Shown: positions 1 through 9,234, numbered from the stretch's first letter. The stretch is DNA of 64,000 bases from Nitrosococcus wardiae (GCF_004421105.1 NZ_CP038033.1:3958641-4022640), one strand, 5' to 3'. Numbers and translations: made by a program. The notes: generated by a model from the letters alone, not told the origin.

Positions 1-358
1 CGATGGCGGGAGTCAGCCCGTAGCCATGGATAAACCGGTTCGGTACCAGATAATCCACTTCCCTTGCCCCCATCAGGCGGAGCGCCCGCACCGCCAGGGC
101 GCAACTGGTGGCGCCATCGGCATCAAAATCGGCAACCACCAATATCCGCCAGCCCTGCGCCAAGGCCTCCGCCAACAAAGTCACTGCAGTTTTGATATTA
201 CTTAGCAACCAAGGAGAAGGCAGCTGTTCTAGGGCATAGTCAAGCTCATCCGGAGCCTTAACCCCCCGCGCTCGATACACTCGGCGCAATACCGGATGGA
301 TCGTCTCTGGCAATTCAGGGTTATCAAGGGGGCGTCGCTTGAGAAGCTTGCCCACCAT
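1..358 (-). CDS. recJ: Single-stranded-DNA-specific exonuclease RecJ, N-terminal part (runs off the window)
   Basis: RecJ is the 5'-to-3' single-strand DNA exonuclease of the RecF recombination and mismatch-repair pathways. Reading leftward from the ATG at 358, the protein starts MVGKLLKRRP and about 75 residues later reaches a DHH-family motif, VVADFDADGATS, followed by YLVPNRFIHGYGL, the conserved metal-binding segment of RecJ. Only about 119 residues are inside the window; the rest of the DHH, DHHA1 and OB domains lie beyond base 1. I chose this ATG because the N-terminal length before the DHH motif fits other RecJ proteins. The next gene upstream is also on the minus strand, 51 bp away. 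Confidence 0.93.
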   Translation of the reverse strand, partial: MVGKLLKRRPLDNPELPETIHPVLRRVYRARGVKAPDELDYALEQLPSPWLLSNIKTAVTLLAEALAQGWRILVVADFDADGATSCALAVRALRLMGAREVDYLVPNRFIHGYGLTPAI

Positions 359-409
359 TAACAACAGCTCGATTTTCTAATTATTTTTATGGTATTTATC
401 ATCACAGGC

Positions 410-1456
410 TCAAGCTCCAGGACTTTTTATGAGGGGGCGCGGACGCCGCCACAAGTACCAACTCTGCAATCCGGTTAAACGATAGCCATGCCCATTTAGC
501 GGATAGAAGGTTAAGCTGGCTAACCTTCTATCCCGCAGTGCAGCATGTAACACCCTAAACCAGTTTTCTTCCAACGCCAACAAAATCTCACGGTAATGCA
601 AAGGATCCGTCCCTTGCAACAGGGAATCCAATCCCATTAAATAGTTACCCGGCGCCGAGTTCTGTGCTAGCCAAGTGCTAGCCCCTGCCGGTATAGGTTT
701 GCCCGGAATTTTGCAATAGGCAGCCAAGGCTTGAAGCAGCGGCTCCTTGCCCCAACTCACCTGTTGCCATAAGGACGCAGCTGGACAGGAGGGGGCTTCC
801 CCGGCCCCCCAGAACCATAAACTATTGACCGGCGATAGGCCTCGTTCTTCTCGCTCACGGTTGAGGGGACAATCATGGAGAAGCATCTGGATTTCATTGA
901 GCAAGGCTCGCCAACGGGAAGCCTCAGGACCCACGGGAAGCCCAGGCTCAATATGTCTCCCCTCGATCGCAGCCAAGGCAGTAAAAGTGACCTTTTCTGG
1001 CTGAGGCAATCGGAGATACCAGCGATCCGGCTGCAGTGCCTCAAGCTGCCAACCATACTCCGTAAATAAGGGGGCCACAGTCCTGGCCAGAGACTGGGAC
1101 TCAGCTTGATTGAGCTCCAGAGAGCGGGGTCCAAATAACACCAAGCGATCCCGATCAGGCTGCAAACACACGGGATCAGCCCGTAACCACCAGCCCGGTT
1201 CAAGGGGAAGCCCTCCCTTATCCCAGGAATACATCAGCGGAGCTAAGGGGAGATCCATCGGTCCTGATTGGGGGAGACCAAACAAATGGAATAGTAAAAT
1301 CTCATATAGGGATGGAGCCACCACCTCGGAGCTCGCCTGTGCCACTATACGTTCCAGAAACGGCAGCCGAAACCCCACTGTGGCCTCTGCTTCCAGTGCT
1401 GGAATAAGGCCCGGAACGACCAGAGTCAGATGTAAAGGTGAAGTTCGAAGCAACAA
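410..1456 (-). CDS. RpfE-like / COG4255-type regulatory protein
   Basis: The 348-residue protein resembles the family often annotated as RpfE-type regulatory protein or, loosely, as a phosphoglycerate-mutase-like protein (COG4255). Seen in the sequence: an N-terminal stretch MLLRTSPLHLTLVVPGLIPA, a middle part with DRDRLVLFGPRSLEL and WYLRLPQPEKV, and a SLWFWGAGEAP segment characteristic of this family. No signal peptide or membrane segment is evident. It lies between recJ and hda on the same strand, 18 bp from hda. The biochemical role of the family is not well established, and the family call is from memory of conserved segments, not from a search. Confidence 0.7.
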   Translation of the reverse strand: MLLRTSPLHLTLVVPGLIPALEAEATVGFRLPFLERIVAQASSEVVAPSLYEILLFHLFGLPQSGPMDLPLAPLMYSWDKGGLPLEPGWWLRADPVCLQPDRDRLVLFGPRSLELNQAESQSLARTVAPLFTEYGWQLEALQPDRWYLRLPQPEKVTFTALAAIEGRHIEPGLPVGPEASRWRALLNEIQMLLHDCPLNREREERGLSPVNSLWFWGAGEAPSCPAASLWQQVSWGKEPLLQALAAYCKIPGKPIPAGASTWLAQNSAPGNYLMGLDSLLQGTDPLHYREILLALEENWFRVLHAALRDRRLASLTFYPLNGHGYRLTGLQSWYLWRRPRPLIKSPGA

Positions 1457-1474
1457 AGTGGGGACCTGCGGTAA

Positions 1475-2182
1475 TTAACGAAGTTGTATGCCTAACACTT
1501 GCCGTACAAAAGGGATGGTCAGCCGCCGCTGAGCCGCCATGGAGGCACGCTCCAATTGTGCCAGCAAATCGCTTAGGGAATGCATATCCCGGTCACTATG
1601 GCGCAATAAGAAGGCCGCCACCTCATCCGGCAACTCCATGCCTCTTTTGGCAGCCTGAAGTTTTAAGGCAGCATGCTTTTGGTGATCATCCAATGGCTGG
1701 AGTTGATACACAAGCCCCCACCCTAGACGGGAGCGGAGATCAGGTAGAAGCAAACAAAGCCCACTGGGTTTTTTGGCAGAAGCCAATAGGAGTTGGCTGG
1801 GGCCCTCCCGCGAGAGGTTATAAAGATGAAGCAAGGATTCTTCCCAGTAGCGACAGCCGGCAATCCGATCAATATCATCGATGGCAACGAGGGCAGCCGC
1901 CTCCAGCCCGCGTAGAATTTCAGGGGCCAGGGTATCTGCCCGCTTTAAGGGCACATAGGCTACCCGCTCGCCTCTTTGTGCTGCTGCCTGGCAAGCCGCC
2001 AGAAGTAAGTGGGTTTTCCCCACTCCAGCAGGTCCCCAAAGGTAGAGGAAACGCTCCCCCTCCCCTCGCCCACAACGTTCTACCGCTGCAACCGGCTCGC
2101 GATTGGTATCAGCGAGGTAATAATTTTCAAAACTAGGAGCGCCGTACTCGCCAATGGGCAGAGGAAGTTGCTGAGTAACCAA
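1475..2182 (-). CDS. hda: DnaA regulatory inactivator Hda
   Basis: Hda is the DnaA-like AAA+ protein that, with the DNA-loaded beta clamp, promotes hydrolysis of DnaA-bound ATP after initiation. The 235-residue length is typical. The N-terminus has QQLPLPIG, a beta-clamp-binding motif of the QLxLP type. A Walker A motif GPAGVGKTHLL lies near residue 50, Walker B is VAIDDIDRI, and the C-terminal half carries the sensor region (RSRLGWGLVY). A DnaA-type C-terminal DNA-binding domain is absent, as expected for Hda. It is 12 bp downstream of the PgsA-like gene, an arrangement common in gammaproteobacteria. Confidence 0.93.
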   Translation of the reverse strand: MVTQQLPLPIGEYGAPSFENYYLADTNREPVAAVERCGRGEGERFLYLWGPAGVGKTHLLLAACQAAAQRGERVAYVPLKRADTLAPEILRGLEAAALVAIDDIDRIAGCRYWEESLLHLYNLSREGPSQLLLASAKKPSGLCLLLPDLRSRLGWGLVYQLQPLDDHQKHAALKLQAAKRGMELPDEVAAFLLRHSDRDMHSLSDLLAQLERASMAAQRRLTIPFVRQVLGIQLR

Positions 2183-2194
2183 AAGCGAAATCCT

Positions 2195-2800
2195 TCACCC
2201 GTGATTGGTGGTTTCTGGTCGTTGCCGACGGGATTCAGGATGTGCCTTTCGGGTTCTGCTCGCCCGCCAAGCTTGTCCCCCCCAATGCCAAATATATTGT
2301 ATACCGCTTAAAAGGGTGGTGAGCGCCACCAAATAGATAAGCCAACCCGTCAATTGCGGAATATCCAATTCTGGCAACTGACTAATCATAATGGCGACGA
2401 CCAATAAGATTTGGCATAAAGTATTAAGCTTACTGAGTGGAACTGGCTCCATCTCAAAAGGACCAACCAAAAAGTGGTAAGCAAAACCACCCAGCACAAT
2501 GGCCAGATCCCTGCCGAGAGCTAACAGCACCAACCAATAGGGAAGATGTCCTAACCAAGCCAGCACAATAAAGCTTGAGATGAGTAACAGCTTATCAGCC
2601 AACGGATCAAGGATAGAGCCCAGGCGACTCTGCCAGCGGTAATGCTTAGCAAGAAATCCATCTAAACCGTCGGAGGCACCTGCCACCAGGATAATCCACA
2701 AAGCAAAAAAATAGTCTTCTTGGAGCAACACATAGATGAGCGGTGCCACCAACAAGATGCGTATTACCGTAAGAAGGTTGGGAATATTTCTCACCTGCAT
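2195..2800 (-). CDS. CDP-alcohol phosphatidyltransferase family membrane protein (PgsA-like)
   Basis: This is a 201-residue integral membrane enzyme that would transfer a phosphatidyl group from CDP-diacylglycerol to an alcohol acceptor, with PgsA (phosphatidylglycerophosphate synthase) as nearest type. The family motif appears as DGLDG, then FLAK, a glycine 9 residues on, and DPLAD, matching D-x2-DG-x2-AR-x8-G-x3-D-x3-D, except that the usual AR is AK here. About five hydrophobic segments are visible and the C-terminus is basic. The substrate cannot be read from sequence; this hda-linked paralogue is often separate from the housekeeping pgsA beside uvrC. Confidence 0.85.
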   Translation of the reverse strand: MQVRNIPNLLTVIRILLVAPLIYVLLQEDYFFALWIILVAGASDGLDGFLAKHYRWQSRLGSILDPLADKLLLISSFIVLAWLGHLPYWLVLLALGRDLAIVLGGFAYHFLVGPFEMEPVPLSKLNTLCQILLVVAIMISQLPELDIPQLTGWLIYLVALTTLLSGIQYIWHWGGQAWRASRTRKAHPESRRQRPETTNHG

Positions 2801-2815
2801 TGTGTTGCTATAACA

Positions 2816-3874
2816 TCACGGCAATAGTCGATAATTGAGTTCCGTATTCGTCCCACCCGGTTCGGTAGCCTCACCTTCTGTTGCCTGTGCCAAGATCCTC
2901 CCAAACTGGATAGAGGTGGCCAAAGCCTCGGCTCCCCCTTGCAGCTTGAGTCTAAACTTGGCTTCCGTCCGGGATAGTTGTACCGGTTGTATGGCAATCA
3001 CTTGGCTAAGGCCACTGAGATAAGAAGAGAGGCGGGCATAATCCATAAACGAGGTCACCTCGGTCACCCTGACCTGTACTGAGGATTGGGAATTATTTCC
3101 GGTAACAGGTGCTACCCGAGCAGCGATCACATCGACTGCTTCATCAATACCGGCGCGTAATGCCGGCTCAAGCTCGCCCTCAATGTGCCAGCTTCGCCCT
3201 GGCTCAGCGCCGCCGTAAAGAGTCCAACGAGCCTGCCAATCATCAACCCCTTGGCGCAGCAAACGCCCCACTAGCTGTACCGAGGTGGGATAACGGTTTG
3301 AAGCCGCCAATATGGGTTCAGGAAAGTTACCCCAAACATCGGTAAAAGACAGCTGCGATTGATCTTCTAAGTCCCAAAGCGGAAAAAGCACAGCTATCCC
3401 CCGGCTTTCTGCCTGAGCTTTTAGGGTTTCGACAATAGGCGAGGCGATACTTGCATCCAATAAATAACGCTGGCTGCCATCTTCAATCGCCACCCATAAT
3501 AGCAGGGTAGGGCGCGCTCGACCCCACATGGGCAACCCTCTTTGCCGCAATAATTGCCTCACACCCCGGGGATCAAAACGAACCCAAAAGGTAGTTGCCT
3601 CCTTTTCCTCTTCCGGAGTGTTGTAACGAAATTGTTGTACCAGATTGGAGGCTTCCTCAAGTAGGGAGGCAAGGGGGGCTTCGGCCAAGGCGTGGCGATT
3701 CCCCGTCACCTTTAACAAGACCTTCTGGAAAGCTTCTTTCACCGCCTCTGCTTGTTCTTCCGGAGATTGGCTACTGACCACCACCTGGGCTTCATAAAGC
3801 TCCACTGCACCGATGGCTTGAACCGGCAACGGCATTATCCCCAATATCACTATTGCTAAGACAATTTGCTTCAT
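2816..3874 (-). CDS. DUF2066 domain-containing exported protein
   Basis: The 352-residue protein has a clear signal peptide (MKQIVLAIVILGIMPLPVQA) followed by the DUF2066 pattern: EAFQKVLLKVTGN near residue 50, then FWVRFDPRGVRQLLRQRGLPMWG. The family is mostly found in proteobacteria next to purM and hda, as here; it has no settled function. The protein is probably periplasmic or outer-membrane associated, judged only from the signal peptide. It is divergent from purM across about 150 bp that should hold both promoters. Confidence 0.85.
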   Translation of the reverse strand: MKQIVLAIVILGIMPLPVQAIGAVELYEAQVVVSSQSPEEQAEAVKEAFQKVLLKVTGNRHALAEAPLASLLEEASNLVQQFRYNTPEEEKEATTFWVRFDPRGVRQLLRQRGLPMWGRARPTLLLWVAIEDGSQRYLLDASIASPIVETLKAQAESRGIAVLFPLWDLEDQSQLSFTDVWGNFPEPILAASNRYPTSVQLVGRLLRQGVDDWQARWTLYGGAEPGRSWHIEGELEPALRAGIDEAVDVIAARVAPVTGNNSQSSVQVRVTEVTSFMDYARLSSYLSGLSQVIAIQPVQLSRTEAKFRLKLQGGAEALATSIQFGRILAQATEGEATEPGGTNTELNYRLLP

Positions 3875-4028
3875 AATTCTAGTCTATCATGCATAGGGTC
3901 CCAACAGCGCTAACCTAAAGAAAGAACCAGAACACTTCTCAATTTGTTACCCTAATACTTAGGTTAAATTAAACAGAAACTATCTTCTTCCGTCTAGCAC
4001 AACATGCGGGGTAAAGACAAATCACCCT

Positions 4029-5105
4029 ATGAGCAAACAAAAACAGTCTCCTTCTCCCGACTTCTCTTTAAGCTACCGCGCTGCCGGTGTTGATATCGAG
4101 GCGGGCAATCGCCTCGTACAGCGGATTAAACCTGCTGCAGCTCGGACAGCCCGCCCCGGCGTATTAAGCGGCTTAGGGGGTTTTGGTAGCTTGTTCGAGC
4201 TCCCGGTTAACCGCTACCGACATCCCATATTGGTAGCGGGCACCGATGGTGTAGGCACAAAACTCAAACTGGCCATTCAATTGAATCGTCACCAGAGCAT
4301 CGGAATTGATCTCGTGGCTATGTGCGTCAATGATATCGTCGTTCAAGGGGCCGAGCCGCTCTTTTTTCTAGACTACTATGCCACGGGCCAACTAGAGGTT
4401 GATGTCGCCGCCGAAATTATTGAGGGCATTGCCCATGGCTGTGAATTGGCTGGGGCAGCTTTAGTCGGTGGAGAAACAGCGGAAATGCCGGGGATTTACC
4501 AAGCCGGTGACTATGATCTAGCTGGCTTTGGTGTCGGCGTGGTGGAAAAGGAGCGCCTTATTGATGGGAGTCGGGTACAAGCTGGCGACAGCCTTATCGG
4601 AATCGCCTCTTCTGGACCTCACGCCAACGGCTATTCCTTGATCCGTAAGGTTCTTGAACATAGTTCCTATTCGCTGGACAGCCCCTTCGGGGAGCAGACA
4701 CTGGGCGACGCCCTGCTAACGCCCACCCGCATCTATGTCAAACCGCTATTACAACTGCTGGAAACGATTGAGGTCCATGCTCTCGCCCACATCACCGGAG
4801 GGGGGCTGCCAGAGAACTTGCCGCGGGTGCTACCTCCAGGGCTAAGTGCTGAGATTGAGACTTCCCGCTGGCCACGCCCACCCATTTTTAACTGGCTGCA
4901 ACAGCAGGGACATCTCCCTGAGAAAGAACTCTACCTTACTTTTAATTGTGGAATTGGCATGGTGGTCTGTGTAGACCAAACAGATGCCGAACAGACTCTG
5001 GAACTTTTAAGCAATCTTGGCGAGACCGCCTGGCTGATAGGTCAAGTGGTGCCGAAGGGAAACGAAAGACCAGGGGTCATCCTTAACTCAGGAAGCCAAT
5101 CGTGA
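4029..5105 (+). CDS. purM: Phosphoribosylformylglycinamidine cyclo-ligase (AIR synthetase)
   Basis: PurM converts FGAM to aminoimidazole ribonucleotide with ATP, the fifth step of purine synthesis. The 358-residue protein opens with [17 protein letters not shown], has the family glycine/aspartate stretch [26 protein letters not shown] and [12 protein letters not shown], and the C-terminal [16 protein letters not shown]. It overlaps purN by 4 bp (ATGA-type junction at 5102-5105), so the two are probably translationally coupled. Confidence 0.96.
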   Translation: MSKQKQSPSPDFSLSYRAAGVDIEAGNRLVQRIKPAAARTARPGVLSGLGGFGSLFELPVNRYRHPILVAGTDGVGTKLKLAIQLNRHQSIGIDLVAMCVNDIVVQGAEPLFFLDYYATGQLEVDVAAEIIEGIAHGCELAGAALVGGETAEMPGIYQAGDYDLAGFGVGVVEKERLIDGSRVQAGDSLIGIASSGPHANGYSLIRKVLEHSSYSLDSPFGEQTLGDALLTPTRIYVKPLLQLLETIEVHALAHITGGGLPENLPRVLPPGLSAEIETSRWPRPPIFNWLQQQGHLPEKELYLTFNCGIGMVVCVDQTDAEQTLELLSNLGETAWLIGQVVPKGNERPGVILNSGSQS

Positions 5106-5734
5106 CTAATAGCCAACGCTTACCCCTGGTTATCCTCATCTCTGGCCGAGGGAGTAATCTTCAAGCCATTCTCGATCAATCTCGCACTGGGCAATTACCG
5201 GTGGAGATTCGGGCGGTAATCAGTAATCGTCCCCAAGCACAGGGGCTTGAACGGGCCCGCCTCGCGGGGATCGAAACCCGAGTCCTTGACCATCGCCTGT
5301 ACCCTAACCGAGAAGCTTTTGACCTGGCTTTGATGGAAGTGATTGACCGTTACGCTCCTGAACTCGTGGTACTTGCGGGTTTTATGCGTATCTTGACCGC
5401 TGGATTTGTCCACCATTACCAAGGGCGTCTGATGAACATTCACCCTTCCCTGTTGCCACATTTCCCGGGCCTAGATACTCACCGACGAGCACTTCAGGCA
5501 GGACTGAGGGAGCACGGCGCCAGCGTGCACTTTGTCACCAATAAAGTCGATGGGGGACCCATTATCCTGCAAGCCCGGGTGCCGGTCTACCCTGATGATA
5601 CCCCCGACACTCTAGCGGCGCGGGTATTACAGGAGGAACACCGTATTTATCCTGAAGCGATCCGGGCCTTCGCCGAGGGCAGAATACGCCTTGAAGGGGA
5701 ACAGGTTCTCTGGCTTAAGCCTTTGGAAGCGTAA
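5102..5734 (+). CDS. purN: Phosphoribosylglycinamide formyltransferase
   Basis: PurN transfers a formyl group from 10-formyl-THF to GAR, the third step of purine synthesis. The 210-residue protein shows the N-terminal [12 protein letters not shown] phosphate-binding loop, and the catalytic-site segments [19 protein letters not shown] and the aspartate of VDGGPII. Its 3' end runs about 20 bp into the convergent dcd gene, so the two transcripts overlap tail to tail. Confidence 0.96.
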   Translation: MTNSQRLPLVILISGRGSNLQAILDQSRTGQLPVEIRAVISNRPQAQGLERARLAGIETRVLDHRLYPNREAFDLALMEVIDRYAPELVVLAGFMRILTAGFVHHYQGRLMNIHPSLLPHFPGLDTHRRALQAGLREHGASVHFVTNKVDGGPIILQARVPVYPDDTPDTLAARVLQEEHRIYPEAIRAFAEGRIRLEGEQVLWLKPLEA

Positions 5735-6281
5735 CGCCGGTTTGGCCCTGGTATTTGCCACTACGATCCCGGTACGAAGTCTCGCAAGGCTCATCAGATC
5801 CCAAAAATATTACCTGAGCGACGCCTTCGTTGGCATAGATTTTAGCCGGCAGAGGTGTCGTGTTTGAAAACTCCAATGTCACATACCCCTCCCACTCGGG
5901 TTCCAAGGGGGTAACATTGACAATGATCCCACAGCGGGCATAAGTGGATTTTCCCAAACAAATGGTGAGCACGCTACGGGGAATCCGGAAATATTCCACG
6001 GTTCGCGCTAAAGCAAAGGAATTGGGAGGAATGATACAAACATCGGATCGCACATCTACAAAGCTGTTGGCATCAAAATTCTTAGGGTCAACAATGGCGG
6101 AATTAATGTTGGTGAAAATCTTAAATTCATTAGAACACCGGATATCATAACCATAGCTTGAGGTGCCATAAGAGATAATGCGTACGTTATTGGATTCCCG
6201 GATTTGACGTGGCTCGAAAGGCTCTATCATACCGTGCTCTCGCGCCATGTGACGAATCCATTTATCGGATTTAATGCTCAT
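5715..6281 (-). CDS. dcd: dCTP deaminase
   Basis: Dcd deaminates dCTP to dUTP, feeding dTMP synthesis. The reading frame is open further upstream (to 6341), but I place the start at ATG 6281 because the resulting [13 protein letters not shown] and 188-residue length match the family; the extra 20 upstream codons look non-homologous. Conserved segments are [49 protein letters not shown] with the catalytic glutamate in [15 protein letters not shown], and [12 protein letters not shown] at the C-terminus. Confidence 0.95.
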   Translation of the reverse strand: MSIKSDKWIRHMAREHGMIEPFEPRQIRESNNVRIISYGTSSYGYDIRCSNEFKIFTNINSAIVDPKNFDANSFVDVRSDVCIIPPNSFALARTVEYFRIPRSVLTICLGKSTYARCGIIVNVTPLEPEWEGYVTLEFSNTTPLPAKIYANEGVAQVIFLGSDEPCETSYRDRSGKYQGQTGVTLPKA

Positions 6282-6381
6282 TTGACGAATGGAGAATGGA
6301 TTTGCCAGGGAGGTGAGGAAGTTCGGGCGACACCAGAGCACAGCTCAAAAAAATTAATAAGAACAAGTTGAGCGGTGAGCG

Positions 6382-6412
6382 GGCCCGCCATTCCCTGACG
6401 GGCCTTTTTCTT
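6382..6412 (+). terminator. Rho-independent terminator reading on the plus strand
   Basis: GGCCCG (6382-6387) and CGGGCC (6399-6404) form a 6-bp all-GC stem with an 11-nt loop, followed directly by TTTTTCTT. It terminates plus-strand transcription, yet the genes on both sides (dcd, yajC) are on the minus strand; it may stop read-through from purMN or end an unrecognised short transcript. Confidence 0.6.
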
Positions 6413-6420
6413 GTCATTTG

Positions 6421-6756
6421 TTATAAGCTTTTTCCCGTTCCTTTGGGCAATACCCGAGATACCGCGCCCTTTTCAACTTTAACTTCTATTCCTTCCGTCA
6501 ATTCTAAGAGTAGAAAATTATCGCCCACTTGGAGAACTCGTCCCCATAATCCTCCATTGGTTACAATTTCATCACCCTTGCTTACGGAAGCGAGCATACG
6601 GAGGCGCTCTTTATGGCGCTTTAATCGGGGGCGTATCGCAAGTAAATAATAAACGAGAAAAATGGTGCTGAATATGAGCAAAGGTACCCAGAATGATCCA
6701 GTGGCCTCTGGCGACGGGCCATTTTGAGCCCAAGCCTCTGCAATAAAAAAATTCAT
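6421..6756 (-). CDS. yajC: YajC-like Sec translocon accessory subunit
   Basis: YajC is a small single-span inner-membrane partner of SecDF. The 111-residue protein has an N-terminal membrane segment (VPLLIFSTIFLVYYLLAI) followed by the YajC signature RPRLKRHKERLRMLASVSKGDEIVTNGGLWGRV and the beta-rich tail. The normal family motif RPQ-K is RPR-K here. The usual neighbours tgt, secD and secF are not present: dcd lies on one side and a small exported protein on the other, so this may be a second, divergent copy. Confidence 0.82.
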   Translation of the reverse strand: MNFFIAEAWAQNGPSPEATGSFWVPLLIFSTIFLVYYLLAIRPRLKRHKERLRMLASVSKGDEIVTNGGLWGRVLQVGDNFLLLELTEGIEVKVEKGAVSRVLPKGTGKSL

Positions 6757-6767
6757 TTTTGTTGCCC

Positions 6768-7160
6768 TTATTTCCTCTTGAAGAAATGGTATCCGTAAGG
6801 CCCCTTCAGGATCATTCTACCATTGCTTTTTTCGACGACTTTATACGTAGTCGTGCCTAAATCATCCTTGACCTTAATCACGGATTCTTCAACAATTTTG
6901 TAAGTTTTGTTGAAGGTGGTCTTTTGCTTAAGAAACTTGTTGTAGCCAGAAATCTCCACTGCCCCATCGGAATGAAAATCCCACATGGCAAATTCTTTAT
7001 TGCTATTGCTCCCATCTTGCCTCTGCGCCGTCTTCTCCATTTCCCAGGTCCCTACAATATCTGAGGGCTCTTTAACAACAGCCTGAGCATAAACCGTGGC
7101 ACCTACGAAAATGTAGCTAAGAAAAAGAAAAGTAAGACCAAGAATACTTCTGGAACTCAT
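6768..7160 (-). CDS. Small exported protein, lipocalin-like repeat pattern, function unknown
   Basis: I place the start at ATG 7160, which has GGAG 6 bp upstream and gives a 130-residue protein with a signal peptide (MSSRSILGLTFLFLSYIFVG, cut near VYAQA). The open frame extends to 7319 but has no ribosome site there. The mature part has DIVGTWEMEKT, FHSDGAVEISG and a C-terminal GPYGYHFFKRK, a beta-strand pattern like small lipocalin-type proteins that begin with a GTW motif. That comparison is an inference; I do not recognise a named family. It is 11 bp upstream of yajC and could share its transcript. Confidence 0.6.
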   Translation of the reverse strand: MSSRSILGLTFLFLSYIFVGATVYAQAVVKEPSDIVGTWEMEKTAQRQDGSNSNKEFAMWDFHSDGAVEISGYNKFLKQKTTFNKTYKIVEESVIKVKDDLGTTTYKVVEKSNGRMILKGPYGYHFFKRK

Positions 7161-7524
7161 AACGTTCTCCCTCAAATCACTCGTCATTTTATGTTTAGAG
7201 AAACGACATCCTTTCGTCTCAACGAATAAACCCAATACCATATAATGCCCTACACTAGAATTAGGCAGAGAAAGGATCTCCCCTAGCAAGGGGGAAAAAG
7301 CGGCCACATCTATTGCCACAACCAGGCCACGATTTTATAAAGAGGCAAAGTAATACCAACTCTTCGTCTTTAAATACTTCGGCAAAAGCTTTGGGGTATG
7401 GGATCCCCTCTGCTCTCGCCCTATCCTGCTAGAGTACTCGACAACTATGCGCCTAGGCATAGGGATGACGGACAAAACTAGACTATCCTAACCTGGGAAT
7501 AGAAAAAAGGCGAATCAATTAGGG
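7161..7524. other. Intergenic region without a convincing gene
   Basis: About 360 bp. It holds a short palindromic hairpin (CTATGC GCCTAG GCATAG near 7445-7462) and presumably the promoter of the small exported protein. No open frame with a ribosome site and no tRNA-like fold was seen. Confidence 0.5.
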
Positions 7525-8163
7525 TCATAGAAATCGGGTCAGGGTGCCCGGATAGTCCTGCTCCATTCTTCTTAGGTCGCAAGGACGGTCCACATCCCAT
7601 CGGGGGGCTAATTCCTTCCCTCGCCAATTAAGCATCTGCAAACGGGCTCGGGTCTGTTCCAACACGTGATGGCTGCCCCAGGATATTCCGGAGAACAACC
7701 GGCGGCTACAGCGGCGTACGCCAATGAGGACATACCCCCCATCCTCAGCAGGGCCTAAAACCACATCCGCACCTGCTGCCAGAGCAGCAAGTGCGCCATA
7801 CAAATCCTCGGCCGTTAATCCAGGACAATCTGTGCCAATAAGCACTGCAAACTTCGCCTGCCGTAAAGCGATCGCCAAAGCTCCCTGCATCCGCCTCCCA
7901 AGATCCGCACCCTGCTGAGCTTGTAAGGGTACCCCAAATTTACGGCGGCAGTGGGCAAAAAAAGGATGGCGGGTATCCGGATTGCACCACAACTCAACAG
8001 GGCAAAGCTTAGCTTCAGTCGCCCGTGTCAGGGTGTATTCACCAAATTGGCGTTGCAACGCCGCCGCATGATAGGCTCCCAGGGCTGGAATCAGGCGTGT
8101 CTTAGCCCGGCCTGGAACAGGGGCTTTGGCGAAAACCAATAATCGAGCGTCAGGGAATTCCAT
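7525..8163 (-). CDS. TIGR04282 / DUF2064 family glycosyltransferase-like protein
   Basis: The 212-residue protein starts with LLVFAKAPVPGRAKTRL, the nucleotide-binding motif of the DUF2064 (TIGR04282, arsenosugar-associated) glycosyltransferase family, and has LIGTDCPGLTAEDLYGALAA and GPAEDGGYVLIGV, the conserved metal and sugar-nucleotide segments. It is followed, in genome order, by a TIGR04283 glycosyltransferase on the same strand; the two families commonly pair. The sugar acceptor is unknown. The name arsenosugar comes from association in other genomes; no ArsS radical SAM gene is in this window. Confidence 0.85.
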   Translation of the reverse strand: MEFPDARLLVFAKAPVPGRAKTRLIPALGAYHAAALQRQFGEYTLTRATEAKLCPVELWCNPDTRHPFFAHCRRKFGVPLQAQQGADLGRRMQGALAIALRQAKFAVLIGTDCPGLTAEDLYGALAALAAGADVVLGPAEDGGYVLIGVRRCSRRLFSGISWGSHHVLEQTRARLQMLNWRGKELAPRWDVDRPCDLRRMEQDYPGTLTRFL

Positions 8164-8213
8164 TAACTTAATGAACGCCTAGTTTCAGAAACAACGCCCT
8201 AACCTAATACCCG

Positions 8214-8912
8214 CTAGCCATATTCCTTATATTCACTCCGGTAGTAGATCTGCACTAAACGTTCAGGGCTCACACCCAAAAAATAGGCCAGCCGTAAAGA
8301 CCACATCAACAATATCGTGCGGAGAACGCCTCGCGCTTCCCAATAACGGCTAGAAGCCATCACAGTAGAACTCAAACACAAGGGCCAACTCAAACGCTTT
8401 AAGCGCCGGCTCAACACAACATCTTCCATCAATGGTATCTCAGGAAATCCTTCAACCGCCTCAAAAGCTTCCCTCTCAACAAACAGGGCCTGATCCCCGG
8501 TGGCAATTCCAGTTAATCGAGAACGCCAATTCATGCTCCATTCAATGACCCGGAACCAAGTTGATCGACCTGAGAGACGCACATTAAAACGCCCCCACTT
8601 ATAGTGACTCCTTGAAAGTCCAGCTATGATTGCGTTCTCAGCATCTCCCGGCAAGCGAGTATCGGCGTGGAGAAAAAGCAATATCTCACCTCCGGCTACC
8701 CTAGCTCCAACATTCATTTGTATACCACGGCCCCGTTGGGCGACTAAGAAACAATCGGCTAGAGGTTGGGCTAGAAAGGCAGTCTGATCGGAGCTCCCAC
8801 CATCAACGACAATAATCTCATGTCCCTTTACCCGCAGTGGCTGTAATCGTTGGAGGGCCTCACAAATCCCAACCGCTTCGTTGAGGGTAGGAATAATAAT
8901 GGATATTCGCAT
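8214..8912 (-). CDS. TIGR04283 family glycosyltransferase (GT2 fold)
   Basis: This is a 232-residue GT-A fold transferase. Visible are the N-terminal SIIIPTLNEAVGI, VVDGGSSDQT, the RGRGIQMNVGA segment typical of TIGR04283, the DxD-like LHADTRLP, and GDQALFVEREAF with PLMEDVVLSRRLKRL. A hydrophobic stretch near residue 200 suggests loose membrane association. It lies 50 bp upstream of the TIGR04282 gene, so the two probably form one operon reading leftward. Confidence 0.87.
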   Translation of the reverse strand: MRISIIIPTLNEAVGICEALQRLQPLRVKGHEIIVVDGGSSDQTAFLAQPLADCFLVAQRGRGIQMNVGARVAGGEILLFLHADTRLPGDAENAIIAGLSRSHYKWGRFNVRLSGRSTWFRVIEWSMNWRSRLTGIATGDQALFVEREAFEAVEGFPEIPLMEDVVLSRRLKRLSWPLCLSSTVMASSRYWEARGVLRTILLMWSLRLAYFLGVSPERLVQIYYRSEYKEYG

Positions 8913-9045
8913 TGTTTAGCCACTATATTAAAAATACTGTGCAAAATGAGAGTTTATTAACAAGCTTCTCTATAGACGCACCAAATCGTCATTTATTTCG
9001 AATCCTGAGCTTTTTCTTTAATCAGATAGAGACACCCACATCCCT

Positions 9046-9234
9046 ATGACCGAGCTGGTAACCGTCATTTGTCCTTACTGTGGAACACAGTTTGAAACCC
9101 TGGCAGACTGCTCAGCCGGGAACCAAACTTACTATGAGGATTGTACACTGTGCTGCCACCCCATTCTCTTCCATCTTCGAGTTGACGAGAATGGGAGATT
9201 ATTGCGCCTAGAAGCCCTACGGGAAGATGAATAA
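9046..9234 (+). CDS. CPXCG-motif cysteine-rich small protein
   Basis: The 62-residue protein has an N-terminal CPYCG and a second cysteine pair in DCTLCCHP, the layout of the CPXCG-motif family (a probable zinc ribbon). An acidic tail ends it. The role of the family is unknown. It is transcribed away from the glycosyltransferase pair; the region 8913-9045 should hold both promoters. Confidence 0.8.
   Translation: MTELVTVICPYCGTQFETLADCSAGNQTYYEDCTLCCHPILFHLRVDENGRLLRLEALREDE

Noticed and set aside
5715..6341. The longer dcd frame starting at 6341
   Set aside because: The added 20 residues do not match the family, and the 188-residue form from 6281 has the usual N-terminus.
6300..6345. RNase P RNA-like string (GAGGAAGTTCGGGC)
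   Set aside because: It resembles the conserved GAGGAAAGUCCGGGC but the rest of the roughly 350-nt fold is absent; the region before yajC is too short.
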